From DAIDKA01 sp036498905 (GTDB lineage: Bacteria > Pseudomonadota > Gammaproteobacteria > Steroidobacterales > Steroidobacteraceae): 7,640 nt of DNA. This document shows positions 1-6,148 of the stretch, piece by piece. Location of the stretch: contig DASYER010000110.1 of NCBI GenBank assembly GCA_036498905.1, forward strand, positions 1 to 7,640, given 5' to 3'. Under the pieces are notes generated by a model. That model searched no databases and had not been told where the DNA came from. It saw only the letters and a list, made by a program, of their open reading frames with translations. Made by a program: the position numbers and the translations under genes. Every line of letters starts with the position of its first letter. The first letter of the stretch is position 1.

Positions 1-1445
1 TGTATCCGGGCTGCCAGTGAGGCGATTGCCGATTTCTGCCCCAGCGCCAGATCCCCGCTCTGTGCGGCAAACACGGCGGCCTGCTCGGCCAGCCGGTCCT
101 GCAGCAGCACCGAATTGGCGTTCACCGACTCACGTATGGCATCGGCGTGGACTTCGGTGCGCCGATCGATGAACACGCCCAGCAGCGCCAGGCCGATCGT
201 GCCGCCGAGATTGCGCGCCATGTTGAACAGGCCCGCGGCATCGGCGGTGTCCGAGCGTTCGACCGCGCCCACCGAAATCTGATTCAGCGGCATGAAGGAG
301 AAGATCTGCCCCACGCCACGCAGCAGCTGCGAGGCGATGAAGTCGCGGCCGCTGGACTGCGCTGTAAGGTGAATATCGATGAAACAGCTGATCGCGAAGC
401 AGATCAGTCCGAACCCCACCACCAGCTTCACATTGCCGAAGCGCAGGACGCGCGGCAGCACCGGCATGAGCGCAAAGGCCGGCAGTCCGGACAGCGCCAG
501 GATCCACCCAGACTGGAAGGAGTTGTAGCCGGCCACGCCACTCAGGAACTGCGGCAGCACGTACAGGATGTTGTACAACACCATGCCGATCGTGATCACG
601 ATCAGGATCACGCTGGCGTAAGTGAAGTTCTTGAGCAGTTTGAGTTTCAATACGGGGCGCTTGCTGGTGAACTGGGTGATACCCAGCACCGTCAGCCCCA
701 GCACCGCAAACACGGACAGGATGCGGATCAGGCTCGAATCAAACCATTGGTCGCGCTGTCCTTCCTCCAGCACCACGGTCAGGCAGCTCAAGCCGATGGA
801 CATGCCGATGATGCCGGCCCAGTCGGCCTCCACCAGCTCGTGAATGTTGGCCTTCTTGTGCGGCACTCCCAGTAGCAGCAGGCTGATCAGACCGACGGCC
901 ACGGGAACGTTGATGAAGAAGCACCATTGCCAGCTGCCGTTCTCGGTCAACCAGCCACCCAGCACCGGGCCCATCAGCGGCCCGAGCAGCACGATGAGTC
1001 CGAACATCGTCATGCCGATCGGAATCTGGTGCTGCGGCAGGCGCGTGCGCACGATCGTCTGCGCGGTCGGAATCAGCGCGCCGCCGAAGAAGCCCTGACC
1101 GACGCGGCCGATCACCATCGTGGTGAGGTCGTGACTGGCGCCGCACAGCACCGAAAAGGCGGTGAACAGTACCGCACAGGTGAGCAGCAGGGTGCGCATG
1201 CCCACCATCCGCGACAGCCACGCCGTGAGCGGAATCATGACCACCTCACTGACCAGGTAGCCGGTGGCGATCCAGGTACCCTCGGTGCCGGTCGCGCCGA
1301 TTTCACCCTGAATCTGCGGCAGCGCCGAGTTGACGATGGAAATGTCCAAGGTCGCGATCAGCGCGCCCAGCGCTCCCGCAATGACTGCAATCCAGTCCTG
1401 CGTGGTCGCATTCGGTTCGGCGTGCGCGACTTTGGCTGCGCTCAT
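1..1445 (-). CDS. emrB: DHA2-family MFS multidrug efflux transporter, EmrB type (C-terminus cut by window edge)
   Basis: This is an inner-membrane proton-driven drug exporter, the partner of the fusion protein encoded just upstream. The reading frame is open from an ATG at 1445 to the left edge, giving 481 complete codons. EmrB-type proteins usually run a little over 500 residues, so I infer that a short tail with the last of 14 helices is missing. Family motifs are visible: LDISIVNSALP at residues 33-43 (motif D1), AWLSRMVGMR near 75-84 (degenerate motif A), RVGQGFFGGA at 114-123 (motif B) and GPLMGPVLGGW at 155-165 (motif C), followed by SWQWCFFINVP. The start lies 2 bases after the stop of the fusion-protein gene, with no strong ribosome site of its own, so translational coupling is likely. 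The substrate cannot be read from the sequence. No outer-membrane TolC-type partner is present in the window. Confidence 0.93.
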   Translation of the reverse strand, partial: MSAAKVAHAEPNATTQDWIAVIAGALGALIATLDISIVNSALPQIQGEIGATGTEGTWIATGYLVSEVVMIPLTAWLSRMVGMRTLLLTCAVLFTAFSVLCGASHDLTTMVIGRVGQGFFGGALIPTAQTIVRTRLPQHQIPIGMTMFGLIVLLGPLMGPVLGGWLTENGSWQWCFFINVPVAVGLISLLLLGVPHKKANIHELVEADWAGIIGMSIGLSCLTVVLEEGQRDQWFDSSLIRILSVFAVLGLTVLGITQFTSKRPVLKLKLLKNFTYASVILIVITIGMVLYNILYVLPQFLSGVAGYNSFQSGWILALSGLPAFALMPVLPRVLRFGNVKLVVGFGLICFAISCFIDIHLTAQSSGRDFIASQLLRGVGQIFSFMPLNQISVGAVERSDTADAAGLFNMARNLGGTIGLALLGVFIDRRTEVHADAIRESVNANSVLLQDRLAEQAAVFAAQSGDLALGQKSAIASLAARI

Positions 1446-1447
1446 GA

Positions 1448-2530
1448 CTACCGGCCGTCGGTGCGTGTATCGACTTCAACGCTGACCGAGAGGCCCGGGA
1501 CCAAGCGCCCCGCGACATCCTTCGAGGGCGCCAGCTTGATGCGCACCGGCACGCGCTGCACGATTTTGATGAAATTGCCGGTGGCATTCTCGGGGGGCAA
1601 CAGCGCGAACTGCGCGCCCGTGCCGGGTGCGAAGCTCTCCACCGTACCGGGGATGGCCTCATCCCCCAGCGCGTCCACCTTCACGCTCGCTTTCTGGCCC
1701 ACCCGCATGCGTTGCACCTGGGTCTCCTTGTAGTTTGCGACCAGGTATACATCCTGCACCGGGACCACCGACATGAGCCGGGTGCCCGGCTGCACGAACT
1801 GGCCGATCTGGGCGGTCTTGTCGCCAATGCGACCGGCGATGCTGGCACGCACGATGGTGTCGTCGAGATTCAGCTGCGCGGTGTGCGAGGCGGCCTTGGC
1901 ACCTTCCAATTGCGCGCGGACCTGGGTCATCTGGCTGCGAATGGCCAGCAGCTGGCGCTCTGCCACTTTGACATTGGCCTCGGCGCCCAGCACCGCCGCG
2001 GCAGTCTGGTTGCGCTGGTTGAGCGCCTGGGCATAGCGCTCGTCAGTCTCGACCCCCTGGTCGCGCAGCCCTTTGTAGCGATCCGACTCTTCGCGGGCGT
2101 ATACGGCATTGGCCTGTGCGCCCACCAGCTGCGCGCGCGCTGATTCGACGGCAGCCTGCTGCTGCGTGATCTGGCTTTGCGCGGCCTCGATGTCGGCATT
2201 GCGCGCGTCGACGGTCGCATCCTGCTGGTTCAGTACCGCCTTGTAGTTGCGCAGATCGATACGTATGAGGGGATCGCCGGCCTTCACCACCTGGTTGTCG
2301 ATCACATAGATCTGATCGATGTAACCGCTCACTCGTGGCGCCACCGTCACGGTGTCGGCGCGCAGATACGCATCATCGGTGGTCTCGATGAAGCGACCGT
2401 ACACCAGCCAGCGCACCCCGAAGCCGATGCCGATGACCGCGATGATGGCCAGCACGATGAACAGCACGGTGCGAATGCGCCGATTGCCATCACCATTGGT
2501 CGGGGTCGCGGGGGCGGGCGCGTCAGCCAT
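1448..2530 (-). CDS. emrA: EmrA/HlyD-family periplasmic membrane fusion protein
   Basis: This 360-residue adaptor anchors in the inner membrane and links the MFS transporter to an outer-membrane channel. After a short cytoplasmic N-terminus rich in Ala and Pro there is one transmembrane helix at about residues 21-44. The EmrA hallmark TTDDAYL follows at 50-56, then the first half of the lipoyl-like domain (VAPRVSGYIDQIYV, about 63-76). A long Gln/Ala-rich alpha-helical hairpin spans about 95-220. The second lipoyl half (IVRASIAGRIGDK) is near 226-238. The EmrA-type beta-barrel signature ALLPPENATGNFIKIVQRVPV is at 309-329. Length matches the family. The ATG at 2530 is preceded by AGGA (complement of 2537-2540) at 6 bases. 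It is the first gene of the pump operon and is divergent from the TetR gene, its likely regulator. Confidence 0.94.
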   Translation of the reverse strand: MADAPAPATPTNGDGNRRIRTVLFIVLAIIAVIGIGFGVRWLVYGRFIETTDDAYLRADTVTVAPRVSGYIDQIYVIDNQVVKAGDPLIRIDLRNYKAVLNQQDATVDARNADIEAAQSQITQQQAAVESARAQLVGAQANAVYAREESDRYKGLRDQGVETDERYAQALNQRNQTAAAVLGAEANVKVAERQLLAIRSQMTQVRAQLEGAKAASHTAQLNLDDTIVRASIAGRIGDKTAQIGQFVQPGTRLMSVVPVQDVYLVANYKETQVQRMRVGQKASVKVDALGDEAIPGTVESFAPGTGAQFALLPPENATGNFIKIVQRVPVRIKLAPSKDVAGRLVPGLSVSVEVDTRTDGR

Positions 2531-2547
2531 GGCAGATCCTGTCAGAA

Positions 2548-2601
2548 GTATTCCGAACGCTAGATGTTGTCCGACTGGAACTTTTGTGTCAAGTGGAATA
2601 C
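2548..2601. promoter_or_regulatory. Inverted repeat GTATTCC/GGAATAC, candidate TetR operator pair
   Basis: GTATTCC at 2548-2554 and its exact reverse complement GGAATAC at 2595-2601 flank the divergent promoters. The left arm sits just downstream of the predicted pump start site and the right arm runs into the predicted tetR -10. The 40-base gap is longer than in a usual single TetR operator, so the arms may be half-sites of two separate operators. A small ACTT...AAGT symmetry at 2580-2594, over the pump -35, is an alternative site. Binding by the adjacent regulator is inferred from position only. Confidence 0.3.
2564..2592 (-). promoter_or_regulatory. Candidate sigma70 promoter of the efflux operon
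   Basis: On the minus strand a perfect TTGACA (complement of 2587-2592) is followed after exactly 17 bases by CAACAT (complement of 2564-2569), a poor -10 matching 3 of 6 positions. Transcription would start near 2557, giving a leader of roughly 27 bases before the fusion-protein ATG. A strong -35 with a weak -10 suits a promoter kept low until derepressed. The assignment is by eye only. Confidence 0.5.
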
Positions 2602-2604
2602 ATT
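2576..2604 (+). promoter_or_regulatory. Weak candidate promoter of the tetR-FAH operon
   Basis: TGGAAC at 2576-2581 and TACATT at 2599-2604 are separated by 17 bases. Matches to consensus are 3 of 6 and 4 of 6. The element overlaps the opposing pump promoter, so one bound repressor could occlude both. This is a weak prediction. The implied start near 2611 leaves only a very short leader before the ribosome site. Confidence 0.28.
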
Positions 2605-2612
2605 TGGCCCCT

Positions 2613-2620
2613 GAGGAGGA
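2613..2620 (+). promoter_or_regulatory. Strong ribosome binding site that fixes the tetR start
   Basis: GAGGAGGA ends 5 bases before the ATG at 2626. This strong Shine-Dalgarno sequence selects that ATG over an in-frame TTG at 2584, which has none and which would place the codons for 14 extra residues across the promoter region. Confidence 0.8.
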
Positions 2621-2625
2621 ACCTG

Positions 2626-3345
2626 ATGCCCACAGCCCGGATCAAGCGCCGTCATCCCGAGGATGGCGGATATGCCAGAGGAGAGGAGACCCGCGCGCGC
2701 ATCGTGACTACGGCGCTGCGTGTATTCGGCGAGGAGGGATTCACCAAGGCCTCGACCCGGCGGATCGCGGCCGACGCCGGGGTGAATCCGCCCGCGCTGC
2801 AGTATTACTTCGGTGGCAAGGAGGGCCTGCACCGCGCCTGCGCGCAATTCATCATCGATCGGGTGATGATCATCATCGCGCCCGCACTCGCTGAAGCAAG
2901 GCAGGTCAGACAGCATGCGCAGGGCGAGCGCGCCATCGACGCGCTGTGCGCGCTGCTGGATTCGATGGCTGATGCTCTGGTCGCCGCAGGCTCGGAGAGC
3001 TGGAGCCGCTTCATCACTCGCGGCAAGGCCGATGGGGCCGGCCCGGCCATAGGCATGCTGCGCCAGAGCGTCGCGATGCCCATCATGCTCACCGTTGCAC
3101 AGCTGATCGCCATCGTGACGGGGGGCGACCCTTCCGATGAGGTCATCCGCGTCAAGGCAACGGCCATCTTGGGGCAGATTTCGACCTTCCTGACGAATCG
3201 CGAGAGCACGCTGGAGGCGCTGAACTGGACCGATTTCGACGCGCAGCGGCTGCAGACGATCAAGACTGTTGTGCGCGAGCATACCCGCGCCATACTGGGG
3301 GCACGCGCCGGGACTTCGCGACGCGCCACAGGAGGATCTCGATGA
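2626..3345 (+). CDS. TetR/AcrR-family transcriptional regulator with CecR-like C-terminal domain
   Basis: This 239-residue DNA-binding repressor is divergent from the efflux operon. The N-terminal TetR domain begins at RGEETRARIVTTALRVFGEEG (residues 18-38). Its helix-turn-helix spans about 43-68 and contains STRRIAADAGVN and the typical ALQYYFGGKEGL. The C-terminal part contains SWSRFITRG, then a conserved-looking PIMLTVAQLIAIVTGGDPSDE and the ATAILGQISTFL helix. From memory this pattern matches the CecR (YbiH, DUF1956) ligand-binding domain. E. coli CecR also controls a gene for an HlyD-type fusion protein, which fits the context. The start is set by the ribosome site at 2613-2620. The last codons overlap the next gene as ATGA. 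It most likely represses the pump and autoregulates, but no ligand can be inferred. A basic tail (RAGTSRRATGGSR) ends the protein. Confidence 0.9.
   Translation: MPTARIKRRHPEDGGYARGEETRARIVTTALRVFGEEGFTKASTRRIAADAGVNPPALQYYFGGKEGLHRACAQFIIDRVMIIIAPALAEARQVRQHAQGERAIDALCALLDSMADALVAAGSESWSRFITRGKADGAGPAIGMLRQSVAMPIMLTVAQLIAIVTGGDPSDEVIRVKATAILGQISTFLTNRESTLEALNWTDFDAQRLQTIKTVVREHTRAILGARAGTSRRATGGSR
3330..3336 (+). promoter_or_regulatory. Ribosome binding site of the FAH-family gene inside tetR
   Basis: AGGAGGA lies within the last codons of the tetR gene, 5 bases before the ATG at 3342. Together with the ATGA stop-start overlap (3342-3345) it shows that the two genes form one translationally coupled unit. 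Confidence 0.8.
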
Positions 3346-4196
3346 AGCTGTTTCGTCATGGCGCAAAGGGTCAGGAGAAGGCGGGCATCCTCGATGCTCA
3401 GGGCCGGCGCCGCGACCTCTCGGGCATCGTTATCGATATCGACGGCCCGTTCCTGGCGGCGGGATTTGCCGCGCTCAGGGATGTGAATACGGCAACGCTA
3501 CCGGAGGTACCCGCTGTGGCGCGGTTTGCCGAGCCGGTGGGCGCGGTCGGAAAGATCGTCTGTATCGGCCTGAACTACCGTGACCATGCCGCGGAAGCAA
3601 AAATGCAGATCCCGGCTGAACCCATCATTTTCATGAAGGCGACCTCGGCCATCATCGGTCCGAACGATCCGGTCGTGATGCCACCGCAGTCCCAGAAGTC
3701 GGATTGGGAGGTGGAGCTGGGCATCATCATCGGCCAGGAGGCCCGCTACGTCCCGCTGGAGCGGGCGCTGGATTTCGTGGCGGGCGTGTGTGTATGCAAC
3801 GATCTGTCCGAGCGGCATTTTCAGATCGAACGCGGCGGCCAATGGGACAAGGGCAAGGGCTGCGACACCTTCGGGCCGTTTGGACCTTACCTGGTGACGC
3901 TCGATGAAGCCGGCGACCTGAACAACCTGCACCTGTGGCTGAACGTCAATGGCCAGCGCATGCAGAACGGCAGCACCCGCGACATGATTTTCAATGTGCC
4001 CTTCCTGGTGCACTACGTCAGCCAGTTCATGAGCCTGCAGCCCGGCGACATCATCAGCACCGGCACACCTGCAGGCGTGGGCGCCGGGCGCAATCCGCCG
4101 GTGTTCTTGCGCGAAGGGGATGAGATCCATCTGGGGATTGACGGCCTCGGTGAGCAGCGCCAGCAGGTGCGGCGTTATTCATCGGCAGCAGGCTAG
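3342..4196 (+). CDS. Fumarylacetoacetate hydrolase (FAH) family protein
   Basis: This is a 284-residue, metal-dependent cytosolic enzyme of the FAH superfamily, whose members cleave or hydrate 2,4-diketo acids and related compounds. The N-terminal cap is followed by KIVCIGLNYRDHAAEA (71-86), with H82 and E85 in the lid position. Next come EPIIFMKATSAIIGPND (93-109) and the metal-binding SDWEVELG with E123 and E125. The third ligand is probably D154 in VCNDLSER. WDKGKGCDTFGPFGPYLVT (168-186) and DIISTGTPAGVG (236-247) complete the fold. The overall pattern resembles the subgroup annotated as ureidoglycolate lyase-like or 2,4-diketo-3-deoxy-sugar-acid hydrolase, but the exact substrate is not determinable. 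No other sugar-acid or aromatic catabolic gene is nearby. Coupling to the TetR gene suggests that its substrate or product relates to the regulator's ligand. It ends 9 bases before a convergent gene, with no obvious terminator between them. Confidence 0.92.
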   Translation: MKLFRHGAKGQEKAGILDAQGRRRDLSGIVIDIDGPFLAAGFAALRDVNTATLPEVPAVARFAEPVGAVGKIVCIGLNYRDHAAEAKMQIPAEPIIFMKATSAIIGPNDPVVMPPQSQKSDWEVELGIIIGQEARYVPLERALDFVAGVCVCNDLSERHFQIERGGQWDKGKGCDTFGPFGPYLVTLDEAGDLNNLHLWLNVNGQRMQNGSTRDMIFNVPFLVHYVSQFMSLQPGDIISTGTPAGVGAGRNPPVFLREGDEIHLGIDGLGEQRQQVRRYSSAAG

Positions 4197-4205
4197 GGCG
4201 TCGGT

Positions 4206-4493
4206 TCAGGACCGGCGAGGCACGTAGCGACGCTCGCCGGACACCGGGTCGTACTGCACGTCCATTTCCTCGCCGCTGATCGGGTCGGCGAATTTCTCTT
4301 CGGTCTGCTGCCAGCGGGCTCCCGCGGGCCCCGAGCCCTTTCGATAGCGCCAGCCTTCAAACGCGGTGCCGGCAAAAATCAGCGCGCCCACCACCAGCAG
4401 CTGCAATCCGGGCGACCATAACCGCAGGCACAGCAGCCACAGGCCCGCCGCCGCCAGCAGCACGGCGATTCCGAGCACGATTTTGCGCAACAC
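4206..4493 (-). CDS. Small two-helix membrane protein with DPxSGE repeats (hypothetical)
   Basis: This 95-residue protein of unknown function has two hydrophobic helices at about residues 4-23 and 29-47. A soluble C-terminal tail follows, containing WQQTEEKFADP (61-71) and two copies of a D-P-x-S-G-E motif (70-75 and 82-87), and ending GERRYVPRR. The repeat suggests a small beta-hairpin or a binding motif; no catalytic pattern is seen. The start is a GTG at 4493, only 5 bases after the stop of the YbjQ-family gene, so the two are probably co-transcribed and coupled. Its own ribosome site is weak. The reading frame faces the FAH gene tail to tail. Confidence 0.72.
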   Translation of the reverse strand: MLRKIVLGIAVLLAAAGLWLLCLRLWSPGLQLLVVGALIFAGTAFEGWRYRKGSGPAGARWQQTEEKFADPISGEEMDVQYDPVSGERRYVPRRS

Positions 4494-4498
4494 GGTGT

Positions 4499-4822
4499 TC
4501 AGCCAACAGGGTCAATGATGACTGCGGTGCCGTAGGCCACCACTTCGCTCATCGTCTGGCCCATTTCGGATGAATCGAAGCGCATCATCACGATGGCATT
4601 GGCCTGCATGAGCGTGGCGTTCTTCACCATGCGGTCCACCGCATGGCGGCGGGCCTCCTCAAGCATCTGGGTGTACTCGATGATTTCACCGCCCGCGAGC
4701 GAGCGCAGGCCCGCCATGATATTGCCTCCCAGTCCGCGGCTGCGCACGACGACGCCGAAGACCTGGCCCTTGGTTTCCCGGATCCGGTGACCGGCAACAT
4801 TTTCAGTTGTGACGACCAGCAT
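4499..4822 (-). CDS. YbjQ / UPF0145 (DUF74) family protein
   Basis: This is a 107-residue cytosolic protein of the YbjQ family, sometimes labelled a heavy-metal-binding domain, whose members form small oligomers of unproven function. The family pattern is complete: VTTENVAGHRI near 4-14, VFGVVVRSRGLGGNIMAGLRSLAGGEIIEYTQML across about 21-54, then EEARRHAVDRMVKNATLMQANAIVMMRFDSS (55-85) and SEVVAYGTAVII (92-103). The length is normal. The ATG at 4822 is preceded by GGAAGGAG (complement of 4827-4834) at about 4-5 bases, so the start is well supported. It leads a two-gene unit with the small membrane protein downstream. The leader region carries a candidate promoter with a palindrome. A metal-related role is only the family label. 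Confidence 0.92.
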   Translation of the reverse strand: MLVVTTENVAGHRIRETKGQVFGVVVRSRGLGGNIMAGLRSLAGGEIIEYTQMLEEARRHAVDRMVKNATLMQANAIVMMRFDSSEMGQTMSEVVAYGTAVIIDPVG

Positions 4823-4920
4823 GATGCTCCTTCCGATTCAGATTGAAACCAGCCGCAAGTCCTGGCGGCATTCTAGTCCCACGGCCATGCCAGAGCAGTT
4901 CCGGTGTTCGTGGCCTCATT

Positions 4921-4949
4921 ACTTTGCATTGCAAAGCACTCTGCGTCAA
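4921..4949 (-). promoter_or_regulatory. Candidate promoter of the ybjQ-like operon
   Basis: On the minus strand TTGACG (complement of 4944-4949) is followed after 17 bases by CAAAGT (complement of 4921-4926). The -35 matches 5 of 6 consensus positions and the -10 matches 3 of 6. The predicted start near 4914 gives a leader of about 90 bases. A perfect palindrome fills the promoter-proximal spacer and overlaps the -10, the classic position for a repressor operator. Confidence 0.4.
4922..4936. promoter_or_regulatory. Perfect 15-base palindrome, candidate operator
   Basis: CTTTGCA and TGCAAAG (7-base arms) flank a single T at 4929. The sequence lies between the predicted -35 and -10 of the YbjQ-family gene and is intergenic. 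A partial second copy, CTTTGCAATG at 4975-4984, matches the first 10 bases of the minus-strand reading. It lies about 53 bp away centre to centre, beside the stop codon of the propeller gene. There is no T-tract, so it is not a rho-independent terminator. I recognise no known regulator consensus. Confidence 0.45.
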
Positions 4950-4984
4950 CCTGCCAAGGGATCGGCCGAAGGGTCTTTGCAATG

Positions 4985-6058
4985 TTATTGGGCCGCCGGA
5001 TCCAGGAATAGCAGCTTGAGGGATCCTGGCACCAGAGGCGGGCGCCGCGCGGCGGGCCCAGAGGCCCGGGCCGTCGCATTCGTATCGACATCGGCAGCCG
5101 CGACGTAAAGGCGTCCGCTGCGCGAATCGACGCTCATCGTTCGCGCCGAGGATTGGGTTTTGATGATGCCGGCCGGGACAAAAAGGTTGGCATCCACCTC
5201 GCGAATGACCGAGATCGTGCCATCGATGCCGTTGGAGCTGAATATCAGCTTGCGAGTTGAGTCAAATGCCGCAGCGTCCGTGCCTCGGCCAATGGGCAGG
5301 GTCGCGACGGTGGCTCCGCTATCGGTATTGACCACGACGAGCTCTCTGTTCTGGCAGCTTGCGAACAGGCGGTGAGCGGTCGTATCGATGGCAAGACCAT
5401 GGGGAGCTGCACAGCCGGGAATGGGCCAGGTCGCATCGACGCGGTTGGTCTTGGTGTCGATTCGAAAGATCTGCCGCTTCGCCACACCGTTGGCGTAGAC
5501 CTTACCGTTTTCTCCCGCGACGACGTATTCGAGCTTGCTGCCCGCATCCACGGTGGCCACGACTTCATCGCGGCGCGGATCAATGACGGTCAGGGTGCCC
5601 GGCTCGCTGTTGACGACCAGCACATGGCCGCTGGTGGGGTCGATGGTGACGGCATCGGCATCGTCCTGGGCTTTGAGCCGCTTGACGATCTTCAGCGTTT
5701 CGAGATTGAAAGAGGCTGCCTGCCCGGCCTGCCCGTCATCTGTGTAGCCAAGCCCCGTGGGGTGGGAGATGGCAATTCCGTGCGTACCGCCGGGAAGCCC
5801 CTCGACCTGTCCAACGATGTTGCCACTTTGTCCATCGACGACCGTCAGGCGATCGCCATGCGCGACATAGACCCGATGCGACGGCGCATCGAAAACGACG
5901 TAGTCCCAGCGATCCGGTGCGCCAAGCGGCACCGATTTGGCGAGTTTGTAGTTGATCACAGGGGCCGCCGGACTCGTTGCACCCCGGGGATGGACGTCAC
6001 GCGCAATGCCAAGAGCCAGCACGGCGGTGAATGCGGCACCAAAGAGATGCTTCTTCAC
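4985..6058 (-). CDS. Exported YncE/YVTN-type beta-propeller protein
   Basis: This 357-residue protein is predicted to be exported to the periplasm. It starts with KK plus a hydrophobic stretch (LFGAAFTAVLALGIA, 5-19), a Sec-type signal; cleavage is probably between about residues 19 and 30. The rest is a repeated-blade propeller. Blade-like units read WDYVVFDAPSHRVYVAHGDRL (51-71), DAVTIDPTSGHVLVVN (135-150), YVVAGENGKVYAN (178-190), PHGLAIDTTAHRLFAS (219-234), DAAAFDSTRKLIFSS (261-275) and RTMSVDSRSGRLYVA (306-320). Each has the D-x-x-x-x-x-(L/V)-(Y/F) pattern followed by a hydrophobic strand ending in VID or VVN. C216 and C235 may form a disulfide. A Pro/Ala-rich loop (about 325-343) precedes the last strand. 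The start is GTG at 6058, preceded by AAAAGGGGC about 6 bases upstream. Such proteins are often scaffolds or binding proteins; no catalytic site is visible. Confidence 0.88.
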   Translation of the reverse strand: MKKHLFGAAFTAVLALGIARDVHPRGATSPAAPVINYKLAKSVPLGAPDRWDYVVFDAPSHRVYVAHGDRLTVVDGQSGNIVGQVEGLPGGTHGIAISHPTGLGYTDDGQAGQAASFNLETLKIVKRLKAQDDADAVTIDPTSGHVLVVNSEPGTLTVIDPRRDEVVATVDAGSKLEYVVAGENGKVYANGVAKRQIFRIDTKTNRVDATWPIPGCAAPHGLAIDTTAHRLFASCQNRELVVVNTDSGATVATLPIGRGTDAAAFDSTRKLIFSSNGIDGTISVIREVDANLFVPAGIIKTQSSARTMSVDSRSGRLYVAAADVDTNATARASGPAARRPPLVPGSLKLLFLDPAAQ

Positions 6059-6148
6059 TGATCGCCCCTTTTATCAAACATGAGACGTGAAGCCGGATGC
6101 TGCCACTGAGCGGCTCACGACTGCGATTCTTACAGAAATGTATACAGC
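6059..6148. other. Intergenic region upstream of the propeller gene
   Basis: This 90-base gap must hold the leader of the propeller gene if it has its own promoter. It contains the ribosome site (AAAAGGGGC on the minus strand, complement of about 6065-6073) and an 11-base palindrome TGAGCGGCTCA at 6107-6117 (5-base arms, one central base). I could not find a convincing -35/-10 pair or a T-tracted terminator for the gene ending at 6149. Confidence 0.5.

Noticed and set aside
147..875. Long plus-strand open frame (242 codons) opposite the MFS gene, with a similar one at 927-1733
   Set aside because: The translations are rich in His, Gln, Arg and Asp with no domain pattern, typical of antisense frames in GC-rich DNA. 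The minus strand has a clear transporter and fusion protein.
1..2530. Complete tripartite efflux system
   Set aside because: Only the inner-membrane transporter and the fusion protein are visible; an outer-membrane factor gene could lie beyond the left edge but is not in this window.
2584..2625. N-terminal extension of TetR from a TTG at 2584
   Set aside because: There is no ribosome site before the TTG, the extension crosses the promoter region, and a strong GAGGAGGA precedes the ATG at 2626.
2560..3366. Minus-strand open frame of 268 codons opposite the tetR gene
   Set aside because: It runs antisense to an unmistakable TetR regulator and would also cover the divergent promoter region; its composition is non-protein-like.
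4962..4969. TCGGCCGA palindrome after the propeller gene as a terminator
   Set aside because: It is a short self-complementary sequence without a loop or following T-tract, so there is no support for an intrinsic terminator.
5372..6061. Plus-strand open frame of 229 codons opposite the propeller gene
   Set aside because: It is the shadow of a well-supported exported beta-propeller with a signal peptide and repeated blades; no ribosome site or family pattern supports the antisense frame.
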